DNA from: Dichetophora obliterata
Lineage: Eukaryota > Arthropoda > Insecta > Diptera > Sciomyzidae
Direction: 5' to 3'
DNA length: 64,000 nt
NCBI GenBank assembly: GCA_963920525.1
Contig: OY986435.1
Location: forward strand, 177,228,266 to 177,292,265
This document shows positions 1-10,825 of this stretch, one piece after another. The notes under the pieces were generated by a model. That model made no database searches. It was given only the letters and a program-made list of their open reading frames with translations, and was not told the origin of the DNA. The stretch's first letter is position 1. The number at the start of each line of letters is the position of its first letter. The position numbers and the translations under genes were made by a program.

Positions 1-174
1 GTATGTAAGTTGAATAATGCACTGAGCGAGAAAAATCCCATCTCATGGCTCACTTGATTACTTTAAAAAAAAAATATCTACATTCGTAGCTCGTTGACAC
101 GGTTGTTGTCGGAAAGTTAGTTCGTTCGATAGACGACGAGAAAGGGCGTGCTGACGAGTTCAAGATTTATAACA
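1..174 (+). repeat. Left LTR (3' part) of a defective Ty3/gypsy element
   Basis: This segment is repeated almost exactly at 3574-3747. The only differences I see are one base in an A-run and one inserted base in the GTTAGTTCG(A)TTCG stretch. It ends in ..TTATAACA, and the window edge cuts its 5' part. Just downstream, at 177-195, TATCAGAAGTGGGATTGAA resembles a primer-binding site complementary to an inner part of tRNA-Leu, as known for the micropia/mdg3 group; that match is from memory. Near identity of the LTRs implies a recent insertion. Confidence 0.8.
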
Positions 175-662
175 ATTATCAGAAGTGGGATTGAATTCAA
201 ATAAACAAAAAAGCTAAGTATTTGAACACTAATTGTGGTAACTTAAAAGACAATTTAAGAATCTGCCTTTTTTAAAAAAAAAACATCGTAAAATGAGTTT
301 TTGATTCATGCATATTTATGAAACTTAAATATGTATTTAAATCGATGTGTGTGTACGTCACTAATAATAAAGAGAAAAAAAATTTCAAAAGATTGCGTTG
401 AAAATGGCTTTGTGAGGAAATTTTATTTGAATCTGAAAAGTAGGCTTTGAAAGTGATTTGAAAAAATATTTTCTTTGAGTTTGTATTGAAATTTGAAAAG
501 TAGGCGTTGACTTTAAAAAAAAAAACTATTGTTTAAGTAGACTTTGGAAGTGTTTTTTATCGATAAGTTTTGTCAGTCTAAAAGAAATCGCAGAGGTGAA
601 TAATATAAATAATATTAACATAATATAATTGTTTATAATGAGCTTCAACAACGGAATGTCGA

Positions 663-1748
663 TTGAGGAGCGTGAGAAAAATTTGGAGAAAATTTTACAC
701 GAAAGAGAAAAAAGCGTTTGAACTAGCTTTTAGAAGCAGTGGTCATGACAATATATCTCAGGAACTTCAAACTGCAAATAATAGTAAAGGAAATTCACTT
801 GTGTGCGGAATTGAGGAATGCAAACGGTTAATACCATCGTTTAATCCGTCCTCGACTAGATCGCTTTCAGCTCGCGAGTGGTTATCAGTTGTTGAAAAAG
901 CAAAGAACATTTTTAAGTGGGACGACTAAACAGTGTTATTTTATGCAGCTTTGCGTTTAGAGGAAGCGGCATCTTCCTGGTTCTCATCGGTTAAAGCGGA
1001 TGATTGTTCATGGTCAGCCTTTAAGGTGTTATTTATGGATGCATTTTTATCCATAAAAGATGAGAGCGAAATTTATGTAAGACTTATGCGACGTACAAAA
1101 CAATCAGACGAAAGTATTGAAAAATATTTTTATGATGTGTTAGCTTTAGCTCGGCAAGCTGGATTCAGCGATGATTGTGCCAAAAATTATATTATTTCGA
1201 GACTTAAAAATAAAGATTTAATAAACGCGATCACCGGGTATATTCCGTAATGTAAAACAATGTAAGACCTTTTATTACAAATTAAAGCCCATATGTGCAT
1301 TACTGAGCAGCAGAAAAATAGGGAAAGCTCTGCTGATAATAAAATAAATAATTTCTCACGTCCTAATGGTCAACCAAGTTCATACCAAAATAAATATAAA
1401 GCAAACCGACAACCATTTAATAAGTTATTTACAAATCGTTATAGCCCACGAATTAGCTGTTATAATTGTCGGGATATTGTACATTTAGCTCGTGATTGTC
1501 GGAAATCAGCGAAAAGGCCAAGTGAAAGTGTTGAAAACTCTCATTCGCGCGCTAAAATCGCACGCTTAGCATTCAAAAACTCTGGATTAATGCAATCGGC
1601 TTATATTGAAGGCAATGTGATTCGCGCTTTTTGTGATTTAGGCAGCGAATATTCTACTTTAAAAAAAATAAAAGTAAAAGAATTCGGTTGGTGTTCTACT
1701 TCGTGCACAACCAAGTTGATTGGTTTTGGTGGAAACGCTGAGTGCTGA
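663..1748 (+). pseudogene. Broken gag of the first gypsy-type element
   Basis: Three open stretches (663-929, 933-1250 and 1293-1748) share one frame and are separated only by in-frame stop codons, so they read as one gag gene. The middle part has a capsid-like region (LFYAALRLEEAASSWF, later SIEKYFYDVLALARQAG). The last part contains the zinc knuckle CYNCRDIVHLARDC (C-x2-C-x4-H-x4-C), typical of Ty3/gypsy nucleocapsid, and then runs towards the protease region. The stops make the copy non-functional. The 663 start is only the first available start; upstream sequence from about 639 may also be leader or gag. Confidence 0.72.
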
Positions 1749-3065
1749 ATTGGCAAAATAAAAAAGAATGCTACAATTCAGAATGTTTCCCTTTTAATAG
1801 ACATTTTGATTGTAAATGATAGTGATCAAGAATACGATATGATTGTGGGACACAATTTTCTCGACCATTCTGGAGTTACTCTATTACGGGAAAACGGAGA
1901 GCTAACAATATCTTACATAAATGATTGTAGCTCATCAAACCCACATGACTGACTAGATGTCGTTAGTAAAAATCTTAAATTTCAACATTGTAATACGATC
2001 AAAACGGGAAATAATATATCACCTGATGAGAAACTAAAATTATTAAATATAATAACAAATATTCTGATTGCTTTGCTTTAAGTTTGTGTGAACTTGGAAA
2101 AACAAATGTCATTGAAATAAACATAAAATTAAAAGACGAAAATTTAGTAGTAAACCAAAAACCATTTAGAATTCCCTTACATTTTCGAGAGAAGATGGAC
2201 AAAATTGTGAAAGAACTGTTAAAAAATGATATAATAGAAGAGTCTACATCTGAATTTGCCAGCCGAGCTTTTCTAGTACCAAAAAAAGCTGGAGACTTCC
2301 GGATGGTAGTTGATTACCGCGAACTTAATAAAAACACTGTGCGGGAATTGTACCCAGCTTCAAACATAGAAGAAACAGTTAACTCTATGGGGGAAAGTAA
2401 AATGTTTATTGTGCTTGATATGATGAATGGCTATCATCAAGTTCCGATTGCTCACGCATCATGTAAATTTACAGCTTTTGTAACTCCCACGGGACATTAT
2501 CAGTACAAAAGAATGCCTTTCGGATTAACAAATGCGCCAGCCATTTTCATGCGGTTGATAGCAAAGTTGATACAAGTTGCTAAAAGTGATAATATGTTGG
2601 CCTATATGGATGATATCGTATTATTTGGAAACACTTTTCTAGATTTAAAAAATGTCTTAGACAAATTGTAAACCGTGTGCAAGGAAATGAAATTAACTTT
2701 TAAATTAACAAAATGTGAATTTTTCGTAGATCAAATAAACTACTTAGGGCATTCTATAAGTGCATGTGGTATAAGTCCCGGAGAAATAAAAATAAATGCT
2801 ATTAAAAACTTTGCGTTAAAAACTTCCGCCGGTTTATTCAAAACTTTGCTCAAATAGCATATCCTTTACATCAATTACAAAAAGAAAATGTAAATTTTCT
2901 GTGGAGCTATAAAGAAGAAAGTGCGTTTCAAATGCTTAGAAAAAAATTATGTGAAAAGCCTATCCTAGTTATTTACAATCCGAAACAAGATCATGAAGTA
3001 CACTGCGACGCTTGCCAAATCGGTTTGGCTGGAGTTCTGATTAAAGTGAATGGTTGGGATGATTA
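1749..3065 (+). pseudogene. Broken pol (protease remnant, RT, start of RNase H) of the first gypsy-type element
   Basis: Around 1830-1915 a protease-like tail is visible in translation (MIVGHNFLDHSG). From 2084 an RT domain is clear: FRMVVDYRELNK, then MFIVLDMMNGYHQVPI, MPFGLTNAPAIFMRL, and the catalytic box YMDDIVLF near 2607-2630. An in-frame TAA at 2669-2671 and a frameshift near 2830-2850 interrupt it, with a shortened post-RT linker. The frame resumes as FAQIAYPLHQL and reaches an RNase H beginning (HCDACQIGLAGVLIK) before stopping at 3063-3065. The rest of RNase H and all of the integrase are absent: the right LTR follows directly. This is a Ty3/gypsy pol with a large internal deletion. 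Confidence 0.8.
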
Positions 3066-3747
3066 ATTAGTAATTTTTTTGGAATTGAGTGTGAATTGGG
3101 GATTTTATGTGTAGATCAGTTTTGCATTCATTGAATGCATTCTTGTGTCGTTATTCAGTTGTACTTAAAATTCTGAATATGAATGCAGACTTTACAGCTC
3201 TGGCTAGTATAAGTCTGTGTGACTCGAAAGATCTGTGTGATCAAAATCTAATATGACTGTGTTATCAGTAGTCTGTGTGACCCGAATGATCTGTGTGATC
3301 AATTTACAAAATATCAGCGTGAGACCAGAAGTCTGTGTGACTCGAAAGATCTGTTTGATCGGTATAAAATATATCTGTGTGATACCAGTGGTCTGTGTGA
3401 CCTGAATGATCTATGTGATCAATTTACATAATATCAGTGTGATATCTGGGGTCTGTGTGACTTGAAGAATCTGTGTGATTTAAATAATTGTTATCTGCGT
3501 TAGATCGAAAGTCTGTATGAATCAATTCATATCCATAATGTCACTGAGACAGTGATTTCGTCGGATGGCCGAGTTGTAAGTTGAATAATGCACTGAGCGA
3601 GAAAAATCCCATCTCATGGCTCACTTGATTACTTTAAAAAAAAAAATATCTACATTCGTAGCTCGTTGACACGGTTGTTGTCGGAAAGTTAGTTCGATTC
3701 GATAGACGACGAGAAAGGGCGTGCTGACGAGTTCAAGATTTATAACA
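3054..3747 (+). repeat. Right LTR and 3' region of the first gypsy-type element, with internal tandem repeats
   Basis: The last 174 bases (3574-3747) match window positions 1-174. The 5' border is uncertain because the left LTR is cut by the window edge. Between about 3190 and 3530 there are four to five imperfect tandem units of roughly 65-75 bases, built from GTCTGTGTGA and GATCTGTGTGATC motifs. The RNA polymerase II start and poly(A) signals could not be placed. Confidence 0.65.
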
Positions 3748-5805
3748 TGTAGATTACTCCTCCTCCTCATCTCTACAGCTTCTGCAAAAGTCGTTGTGGG
3801 GTATGTTTAATCTTTGAGCATGCCTGCCAATGAGGCAGTGCCCAGTCAGGATACCTATCATGGTCCTACTGAGAGAAATGAGTTCTTTTGAACGCTTAAG
3901 ATTGAGTTTAGGCCAGATTTACAGTGTTATATTTCACGTGTTACCTGCTGACCATCTATTGTTGGTTTTGATGCAGGATAACTCATGTGTATGGAGTTTA
4001 CATGTGGTGAGAGGAATACCAAGGTTTGTCCTGTCTAAAGACAGCTGCTTGGTAGTACCTGTACGAGCTTCATCTGCTTTACAGTTGCCTAGAAAATCCT
4101 TATGTCCAGGAATCCAGCATAGAAGGATTTTGAGCTGCTCTGCCATATCGTTTAGAGATCTGCGGCAGTTTAGAACTGTTTCAGATGTTATTTCAACAGT
4201 TCCTAGGGCTTTTCAAGCGGCTTGGCTGTTAGAAAGTATGCAAATATCCATGGAAGATATTTCATTTATCTGAAGCCAAGTTAACGCTTCATGTATAGCA
4301 GCGATTTCATCTTGAAAATTCACTGCAGTGGTCAGGGAGTCTGAATCCTAAACTAATGCTTAATGCTTCTGAGTAGACTCATTCACCTACTTTGCCATCT
4401 AGTTTTGATTCATCAGTGAAGATCTCAATGACATTGTGAGGTGAACGGTTTTCTAGTTCCCACTCTTCTCGAGAAGGAATGGATACATCGAACTTCCTTT
4501 CAAAGGATAGTTTTTGTGTAATGTAGTCAATGAACCTAGGTAAGGGAGGGAGAAATTTTCTAATGCAAAAATGTTCTTGTGCACCTTTTTTCCACTGGGA
4601 GGTGACTTCTAGGCGGATGGCTGTATTAGCGGCCATCTTTTTAGCTAGGATATCAAGTGGCGTAAGATGGAGCATTGTTTCTTATGTCAGAGTGGTTCTT
4701 ACGGCTCCAGCGATGCACAGTTCCGCTGATCTTTGAACTTTAGAAGAAGGAGAAGTTTAAGGTGAGTCTGTTTTTCGAGTGCATGCCACCAGACAATAGC
4801 ACCATATAGCAAGATTGGCCTTACAACTGCTGTATATAGCCAGTGAGTAACAGTTGGTTGTAAACCCCATTTGCTACCTACCGCCTTTTTGCTTTTTTGG
4901 CTCGAGCAGATTGAGCTTCCAGTTTCCTATCCTATCCTATCCAGTATAAGGCCCAGGTATTTTGCTTGATCTGAGAAGCTAAGTCTTGTGTTTCCCAGTT
5001 TGTGTTTTCTGGTGTGTTTGTGTTTTCTGGTTGTGTTCTTCATTGTGTTTTCTGGTGAAAATCACTAACTCAGTTTTATTAGGATTAACGCTAAGCCCAC
5101 AGCTGATAGCCCAGTTGACTAGAGTATTTAGGCAGTTTTGCATAATGTCTCGAAGAGTAGATATATATTTTCCAGAAGTAACAATAGCAACGTCATCGGC
5201 ATAAGCTATCACCCAGCACCCTTCTAGTTCTTGCTTAACTAACAGTTCATTTACTGCTAAATTCCAGAGTAGAGGCGATAGATCCTCTTGGAACAGATCT
5301 TAACGTGGATGCCGCTCCAAATTTTGCACTTATAATCCTGCTAATTTAATCCTGCATTAAATTTATGAGTGCTATCAGTGCGGCATCCACCCCAAGCTCC
5401 CTCAGCGCATTCGTGATAGCTCTTGCCTTGACGTTATTAAAGGCTCCTTTTATATCCATGAAAGCTATCATTGTATATTCCTTCAGATGGAGGGATTTTT
5501 CAATGATGGAGATTATGGAGTGGAGAGCTATTTCCACTGATTTGCCTTTGGTTTAAGCATGTTGTGCTATAGATAATGGCTTCTTTTCTATCATGGATCT
5601 CAAGTAAATGTCAATTAATCTCTCGAGGATTTTTAGAAGAAAAGATGAGAGACTAATTGGTCGAAAGTCTTTTGGGTTTACGTGTGAGCTTTTACCCGCC
5701 TTAGGTATAAAGATAACCTTCATATTACGTCATCGCTTGGGAATGTGGTTTAGGTCAAGGCAGCTTTGGTAGATCAACAAAAGCCGCTCCTTAATGATGC
5801 CATAC
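3748..5805 (-). pseudogene. Non-LTR retrotransposon remnant (RT plus RNase H, I/LOA/R1-like group)
   Basis: Reading the minus strand from about 5805, RT pieces appear in order: PISLSSFLLKILERLID (about 5640), YTMIAFMDIKGAFNNVKA (about 5460), the catalytic box IAYADDVAIVTSG (about 5205) and GLSVNPNKTELVIFTRK (about 5080). Next come a C-terminal linker (4675-4379, including EIFTDESKLDGKVG, the start of RNase H) and WIPGHKDFLGNCKADE (about 4110), the distal RNase H motif. Stops and frameshifts are many. The 3' end is cut by the first LTR element at 3747. A related minus-strand 3' end at 48925-49440 continues past that cut, which supports LTR insertion into this element. The exact clade is uncertain. 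Confidence 0.75.
4985..5056. repeat. Short GT-rich tandem repeat inside the RT pseudogene
   Basis: TGTGTTTTCTGG(T/C) is repeated about five times. In the minus frame it encodes a QKTQTHQKTQTGKHKT run inside what should be the RT thumb, so it is a local expansion that happened after or during decay. Confidence 0.6.
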
Positions 5806-6231
5806 GACTTTTGAATTAAATAAAATCTTTATAATTGCCAAAAACATATTGCAACGAAACATTTTAAAGATTTTTTTATGTTTAAAAACTACAAACTTGG
5901 GTGATTAATTTTTTTGAATTTTAGCAATTTAGTTTATACTAAACTTAATTGTTTATAAATTAGTTAATTGTTGTAAATCATATAAAATCAACATAAAAGT
6001 TTTTAATAAACTTTATTTGTTATATTAAAACTTCTCAAACTTTCACACACCGAGAAAAGAACTTATGGCAAATTAATAAAAACCACAAATAAAATTTATA
6101 AGTGGCTTTGGCAGTTTTCAGCATTCCAAGTTTTTCATCAAAAACATAAGTTTTACATGTTATTCGAAGAAGGTGCTTTCAAAGTGCACATTAAATTAAT
6201 TAGGTGAATAAGCATAAGCTTATAATATTCA
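5806..6231. other. AT-rich stretch with no recognised feature
   Basis: No coding pattern, RNA gene or paired terminal repeat was found here. It separates the non-LTR remnant from the SINE. Confidence 0.5.
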
Positions 6232-6439
6232 GGCGTCCGTAGCCTAGTGGGTAGAGTGCGTGGCCCCTAAGCTAAAGAACCGCGGTAGCCCGGGTTCAAT
6301 TCCAGCTCAGACAGAAAGTTTTTTCAATTGAATTAATTTTTCTGTTCGGTCGTCACCTCTCTGCAGAAAATGGCAAACCACAGAGAGTAAAAATGTAAAG
6401 CTTCTTGAGAACATAAGCTGTTTGGAGTCGGCATAAGAC
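6232..6439 (+). repeat. tRNA-derived SINE, 5' part (tRNA-like head plus body)
   Basis: The head holds a perfect A box (TAGCCTAGTGG, 6240-6250) and B box (GGTTCAATTCC, about 6293-6303) with the spacing of an RNA polymerase III promoter. The ends do not form an acceptor stem, so it is not a working tRNA gene. The body contains AATGGCAAACCAC and GAGTCGGCATAAGAC, phrases I recognise from dispersed SINE/RTE tails in flies. The body is interrupted at 6440 by a hAT-type element and resumes at 7876. Related heads lie on the minus strand at 60845-61045. Confidence 0.7.
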
Positions 6440-7875
6440 CAGAGTTGCCACTTGTAAAGAAATTTAATTACCAAAATTTGATAAAAAAGTTACCAAAATT
6501 AACTAAAAATTACCAAACTAAACAAACATTTTCTAAAAAATAGAAAATCAATAAAATTATAATTTTTGTTAATAAAAAACATTTATTCAACATTAAAATA
6601 CTTAAAATTAATAAACAGAAATAGTGGTAAAATAAATTTAGTTAATATTAAGTCTTATGTTTTTCTTGTTTAAAATTTCTTATTTTTAATAACTAAAAAT
6701 CACAAAATAAGTAAAATTCATAAACTCACTAAATAAAAAAAAAATAAATACATATATAGAAAAAGTATAACTTTTTCTTGTTTAAAATTTATTTATTATA
6801 TTAATATAAAAAAACACAAATAAGTAGTAAATTCTGGTAAACGTAATTTTTTTTTGTCACAAAACAAAAATGACAAATTAATGGTATTATTAAAAAGATA
6901 TCCTAACTTATTTGAAATAAGTGGGAACTAAAAAGTATACCGCATTCATTGGCAATGAACTTAGATTTTAAAAAAGTAAATAAATAAATACAAAGATATG
7001 TCATTTAATGCTTTAAATAAATGATCGGTTTTCTCAAGTTTAAATTTTAATCATTTTTTAATAATTAAAATCAGAAACTACACAGGTCGTTTGTTCTGTA
7101 GGATATCAATTGTAACTACGGGCACTGATTTTAAATATAAGGTAACTTTTTCACAATCACCTCAAGTTAAGGAGTTATTAAAAAATATAATATACAGTTA
7201 TTTTTCCAATAACTGCTCCTAAGCACAAACTATTGCATAGAATAGCTTTTGCTGATATCTTTTTACGGTTTAAAAAATATATTGTGAAAGAAACGAAAAT
7301 TTTATTAAATTTATTCAAAGCAATTTAAAGCGGCTGGAAAACTCTAATTTTTCAGTAAGTTACTTTAGAAATATTTCCAATAAATTTTTCATGTAATCAA
7401 TTTTCGTTATTTCAAAATATATCTGCAATTATCCGCAATATTTATATGTATGCCTAAACTCCACAGACAAAAAATTTTTTATGATTCAGACATTTCACTG
7501 TAGCAAATATGTTTATTATGAAAAAGTTTTAAAATTTATGTTTTTTAAAGGCCATTATCTTCAAAATAAATGATGAAAAAGAATTTGTTTACAAAAATGG
7601 TTAGACCTAATCAGCGCTTTCATGAATAGCTTTTCACGCGGAATCGAAAAAGGTAGTTTTAATTTTTAAGATAAACCTCAAGAACACTCAGAAAACTTAT
7701 AAGGAAAAAAAAAAAACAATATAAATCTTGCAAACAAACAAACAAACAAATTATTTTGAATTTTTTGGAAAAACTAAAGGGAAAAAAGTTACTAAAACTA
7801 TAAAAAAATTACCAAATTACCAAGTCGAAAATTTTCTACCATATTTGGTAATTAATTACCAAACTGGCAACCCTG
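6440..7875. mobile_element. Non-autonomous hAT-type element inserted in the SINE
   Basis: The ends are inverted: CAGAGTTGCCA on the left and TGGCAACCCTG on the right (reverse complement CAGGGTTGCCA), followed inwards by AATTACCAAA-rich subterminal repeats on both sides. The flanks are CATAAGAC (6432-6439) and CATAAAAC (7876-7883), a 7-of-8 match that fits the 8-bp duplication of hAT elements. The 1436 bases have no transposase-like frame. Joining the flanks restores continuous SINE sequence. Confidence 0.75.
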
Positions 7876-7930
7876 CATAAAACACGTAGGTCCAGTTCTC
7901 GGTCATTTGTGATCAAAAATTATAACACGC
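7876..7930 (+). repeat. 3' part of the split SINE
   Basis: CATAAAACACGTAGGTCC continues the SINE body broken at 6439. The following phrase CCAGTTCTCGGTCATTTGTG recurs at 28215-28240 (GACCAGTTCTCGATCATTTG), another copy of the same tail. The exact 3' end was not determined. Confidence 0.55.
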
Positions 7931-9142
7931 ATTAATAACACGAACTCGAGTTCGAATTCGAACATTACACCGACACGATCACACGTACGAAGTTCTCTTA
8001 TTCAGTTGTCGCTGAGACTTCAATTGAAGAGGTTCACGCCGCTTGACCAGATTATTCACCGTACAAAATTAAATCGAAATACGAATATGATTTTTTTATT
8101 TGCAGAAAATTTTTAAGGACTGCCGTAATGATTGGTTTGACAACACACAGTGCTACATTGGAATATATTTTTTTTAAAGGCACTATAGAAACATGGAACC
8201 TCAATATTCTTTTGTGGAAAATAAATGACGTAATGCGGTAGTTCTTCACAAAATTTTCAAATTAATACAAATTAAAACAGGCTTCCCATTTTTGTGTCTT
8301 TATAATAATAAAATACTAAAAGTAGCTTTTTTATAATAATGAAATTGTTGCTTAATACCTGCACAACAATTTGTGTCAGTGCAGAGAGTGAGAGAGCTAC
8401 TAACATAAGCTTAACATCCGAAAATTGTAGTAGTATATGTTTGGGGACCACTGGTTTAAACACATATGGCAACCCTACTTGTCTATTCTTGAAAACAAAA
8501 AACATTTATAGGGATTACCGATAAGAACGGTAAGAGCTTTGCTTACTCTTTCTGACGAGGGGAAGGGGGGGGGGGGTTAATAATTGCAAAAAATCTGCTC
8601 ACGTAATACTTGAACGGCTCCTTAACCCGGGAAAAATTCTGATAAAATGAGTTTATCATTTCAAAAACTTCTGAAAGAGAAATATTGAAATGAGCTGGTC
8701 GATTGAAAAGAATTTGTCGGTGATGACTTTGTAATGCAGAGCTGTAAGCGGAATGAGACAAAATCTGATTTGTATTAAGATAGGTTGTTTCTTTTTATTT
8801 TTAAGACAACAGTTCGACTTTTTTTCGTTTGTGTAGCTATTCCGTGTTTCCTAGCAGGACGTTTTACAGTGAAGAGTATTTGTGAAAATTATTGGTCTTT
8901 ATGTTTGAAGTAGAACCAAGTTTTATGGAAATTTATTATTTTTTATTAGAATTTATTTATATGGTAGAGAAATATGCAATAAATCCGTTCATTATATTGT
9001 AGAAATTATTGTGAACATAATTTGTGACGTCATTTGCTTTTGCTTGTTCCATTTTCGATTGCCTCTTTTCGATGTGTTTATTTTCTTTCGTTTTCATTGT
9101 GTGTGAGATGGTGTACTGGTTTTTGTCCTCTCTCCTTTTGAA
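7931..9142. other. No gene; degraded repeat near 8540-8760
   Basis: The stretch at 8540-8760 contains a G-run and the phrase CACGTAATACTTGAACGG, related in style to the repeats at 9143-9302 and 14765-14885. No open frame has protein-family character, and nothing else was identified. Confidence 0.4.
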
Positions 9143-9302
9143 GATATTGTAACGTGACCAAAAATTGAGACAAAAACTAAAAACTACGTTTCCAGTTTGG
9201 GTGAGTAGAGGGGTTTTGTAATGCACTACGATAAGTAACGGTAGGAGGGAGAGGTTAAAGATATTGTAACGTGACCAAAAATTGAGACAAAAACTAAAAA
9301 AA
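9143..9302. repeat. Direct repeat pair with GTAACGTGACC core
   Basis: About 46 bases beginning GATATTGTAACGTGACC and ending GAGACAAAAACTAAAAA occur at 9143-9190 and again at 9259-9302. The spacer contains GATAAGTAACGG and GGAGGGAGAGG, similar to 14765-14840 (TGTCACGTTACTTTATG and AAAAGTAACGGAGGG). It is a dispersed repeat of unknown class. Confidence 0.6.
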
Positions 9303-9859
9303 AAACGCAATTTAATATTATTTAAGACTAGCATATTAACCCATTGTTACTCTGGAATGTTAATATTTTTTAATATTTTTTATTTTTGCGGTTTTATTTG
9401 AATTTTCTTAAAAAATAGGGAAGATTTGCAAGAGTGTGTTATAAAATGAGGAAAATATGTCTTTAAGAAAAATATATTTTTACGATTTGAGTAGTTAAAA
9501 TTTAAATAGTTAAAATAGTAGTTAAAATAGTTGTAATTTGTTCCCCGCAAATGGAGTTCTGCATACAAAAAAATCCAGAGATTATTCTTGAAGGCTAAGC
9601 ATTTTTTAATACTTATAAAAACAGCATGTTAAAAAAATTCAAATCCTTGCAAAAATCAAAGGAGTACCATTACATTTTTCTTAATCATTAAGCATCAAAT
9701 TTTGTGTCAAACAGAAACAGTTTTTTCTTAAAAAATGATGCGTCATATAAAAGAGTATACAAAATTCAATTTTCAGTTATTATTGTTTTTACGACAAAAA
9801 CAACTTTTGCACCGTTTGTGGAAGAAACAGAAATTTGTTGGGCCTTTTTTTAAATAAGA
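9303..9859. other. AT-rich stretch with no recognised feature
   Basis: Small open frames on the minus strand (for example 9380-9568) are Asn/Tyr/Phe-rich translations of AT-rich DNA with no family signature. Confidence 0.45.
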
Positions 9860-10250
9860 TTAAAATTTATTCAAAACTTTATTGTGCAAGGACATTCTAT
9901 AGTTCTCAAGATATGAGAATGTTTTTTGTGTCAAACAAACGGAAAATTTTATAACTTTATTATCATTTTTAATTAGTTTTGGTAAATTGTTATAGGCCCT
10001 AGGACCTGCACATAAGTAGCGTTGTTTTGTGACCTCTCGACTGCATCTTGCCACAACTAAGTTATTTTTGTTTCTAGTACCGAATGCGTGAGTATGTTGA
10101 TTTAGATGTGTAGTATTATAGTTTATGCTTCTTATGTTCTTAAAAACTTGCAGTATCAGATAGAGTATAGATAGATTCTATCTGGGGATTAGACATTTTT
10201 AAACTCCTCCACATAAAGTTGATGGCTAGGATAAAGTCGTGGTAGCCCAA
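9860..10250 (-). pseudogene. C-terminal tail of a CR1/L2-like non-LTR retrotransposon ORF2
   Basis: The minus strand reads HAFGTRNKNNLVVARCSRE and then RYLCAGPRAYNNLPKLIK, the pattern TRxK.NLVVPR...F.GPKLWNSLP found at the C-terminus of CR1-group ORF2 proteins. Only this last segment is present, followed by about 15 residues and a stop at 9860. No RT core is visible upstream on the minus strand, so it is a 5'-truncated remnant. Confidence 0.5.
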
Positions 10251-10255
10251 AAACT

Positions 10256-10450
10256 GCTTTATTTATTTTTATTTGTTTATTTATTATGCGACGACTGTTC
10301 TAGCAAGACTGAAGTCTTATGGCAAGCGCAGCAACATAAGATTATGATTCATAATGACAATCAATATTAAAATTTTTTTAAAATAATAAGACGACCTAAA
10401 TGACTTTAATTCCATCAACACATTAAATTTAAAGTGAATTAAAAGAAAAA
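10256..10450 (-). repeat. Probable 3' end of another non-LTR element with AAATAAA tail
   Basis: On the minus strand the sequence runs CCATAAGACTTCAGTCTTGC, then GTCGTCGCATAATAAATAAA, ending in a (TAAA)-type tail near 10256. The CTTAT/CAGTCTTGC hairpin followed by TAAA repeats looks like a dispersed non-LTR 3' UTR. The 5' limit is unclear, and 10450-10825 holds nothing recognisable. Confidence 0.4.
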
Positions 10451-10825
10451 CAGGAGAATAATAATTAAAACACAATGAAGATGTCAAGAGTGTGAATGAG
10501 AAACAAAAAGATTAAAATTTAATCATCATGCATTTATTTTCAACTCCAATGTATTTTGATAGGCCCAGCACATCATCATATATGTCAAGTGTGAATGGAC
10601 GGTTGACATCTATATGAAAAACTTGGTGTCAACAGTGAGCTTATTTTTGAATCTATAAAGGTTTATATGAGAATTCCATACAAGGTTGCTACTAAGGGGA
10701 AAGCCCCAGGAGAACTTAACTTTATCCCCTTCTACGACGTTTATTGTTTTCATTTTCCATTTTTTTCAGCTGAAAGAAGAAAGAGCTGTTATTTTTAAAA
10801 GAATTCTGTGATAAAAAGCAACCTA

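Noticed and set aside
3830..4273. 147-codon plus-strand frame
   Set aside because: Antisense shadow of the minus-strand non-LTR RNase H region.
6232..6315. Functional tRNA gene
   Set aside because: A and B boxes are present but there is no acceptor-stem pairing, and a SINE body follows.
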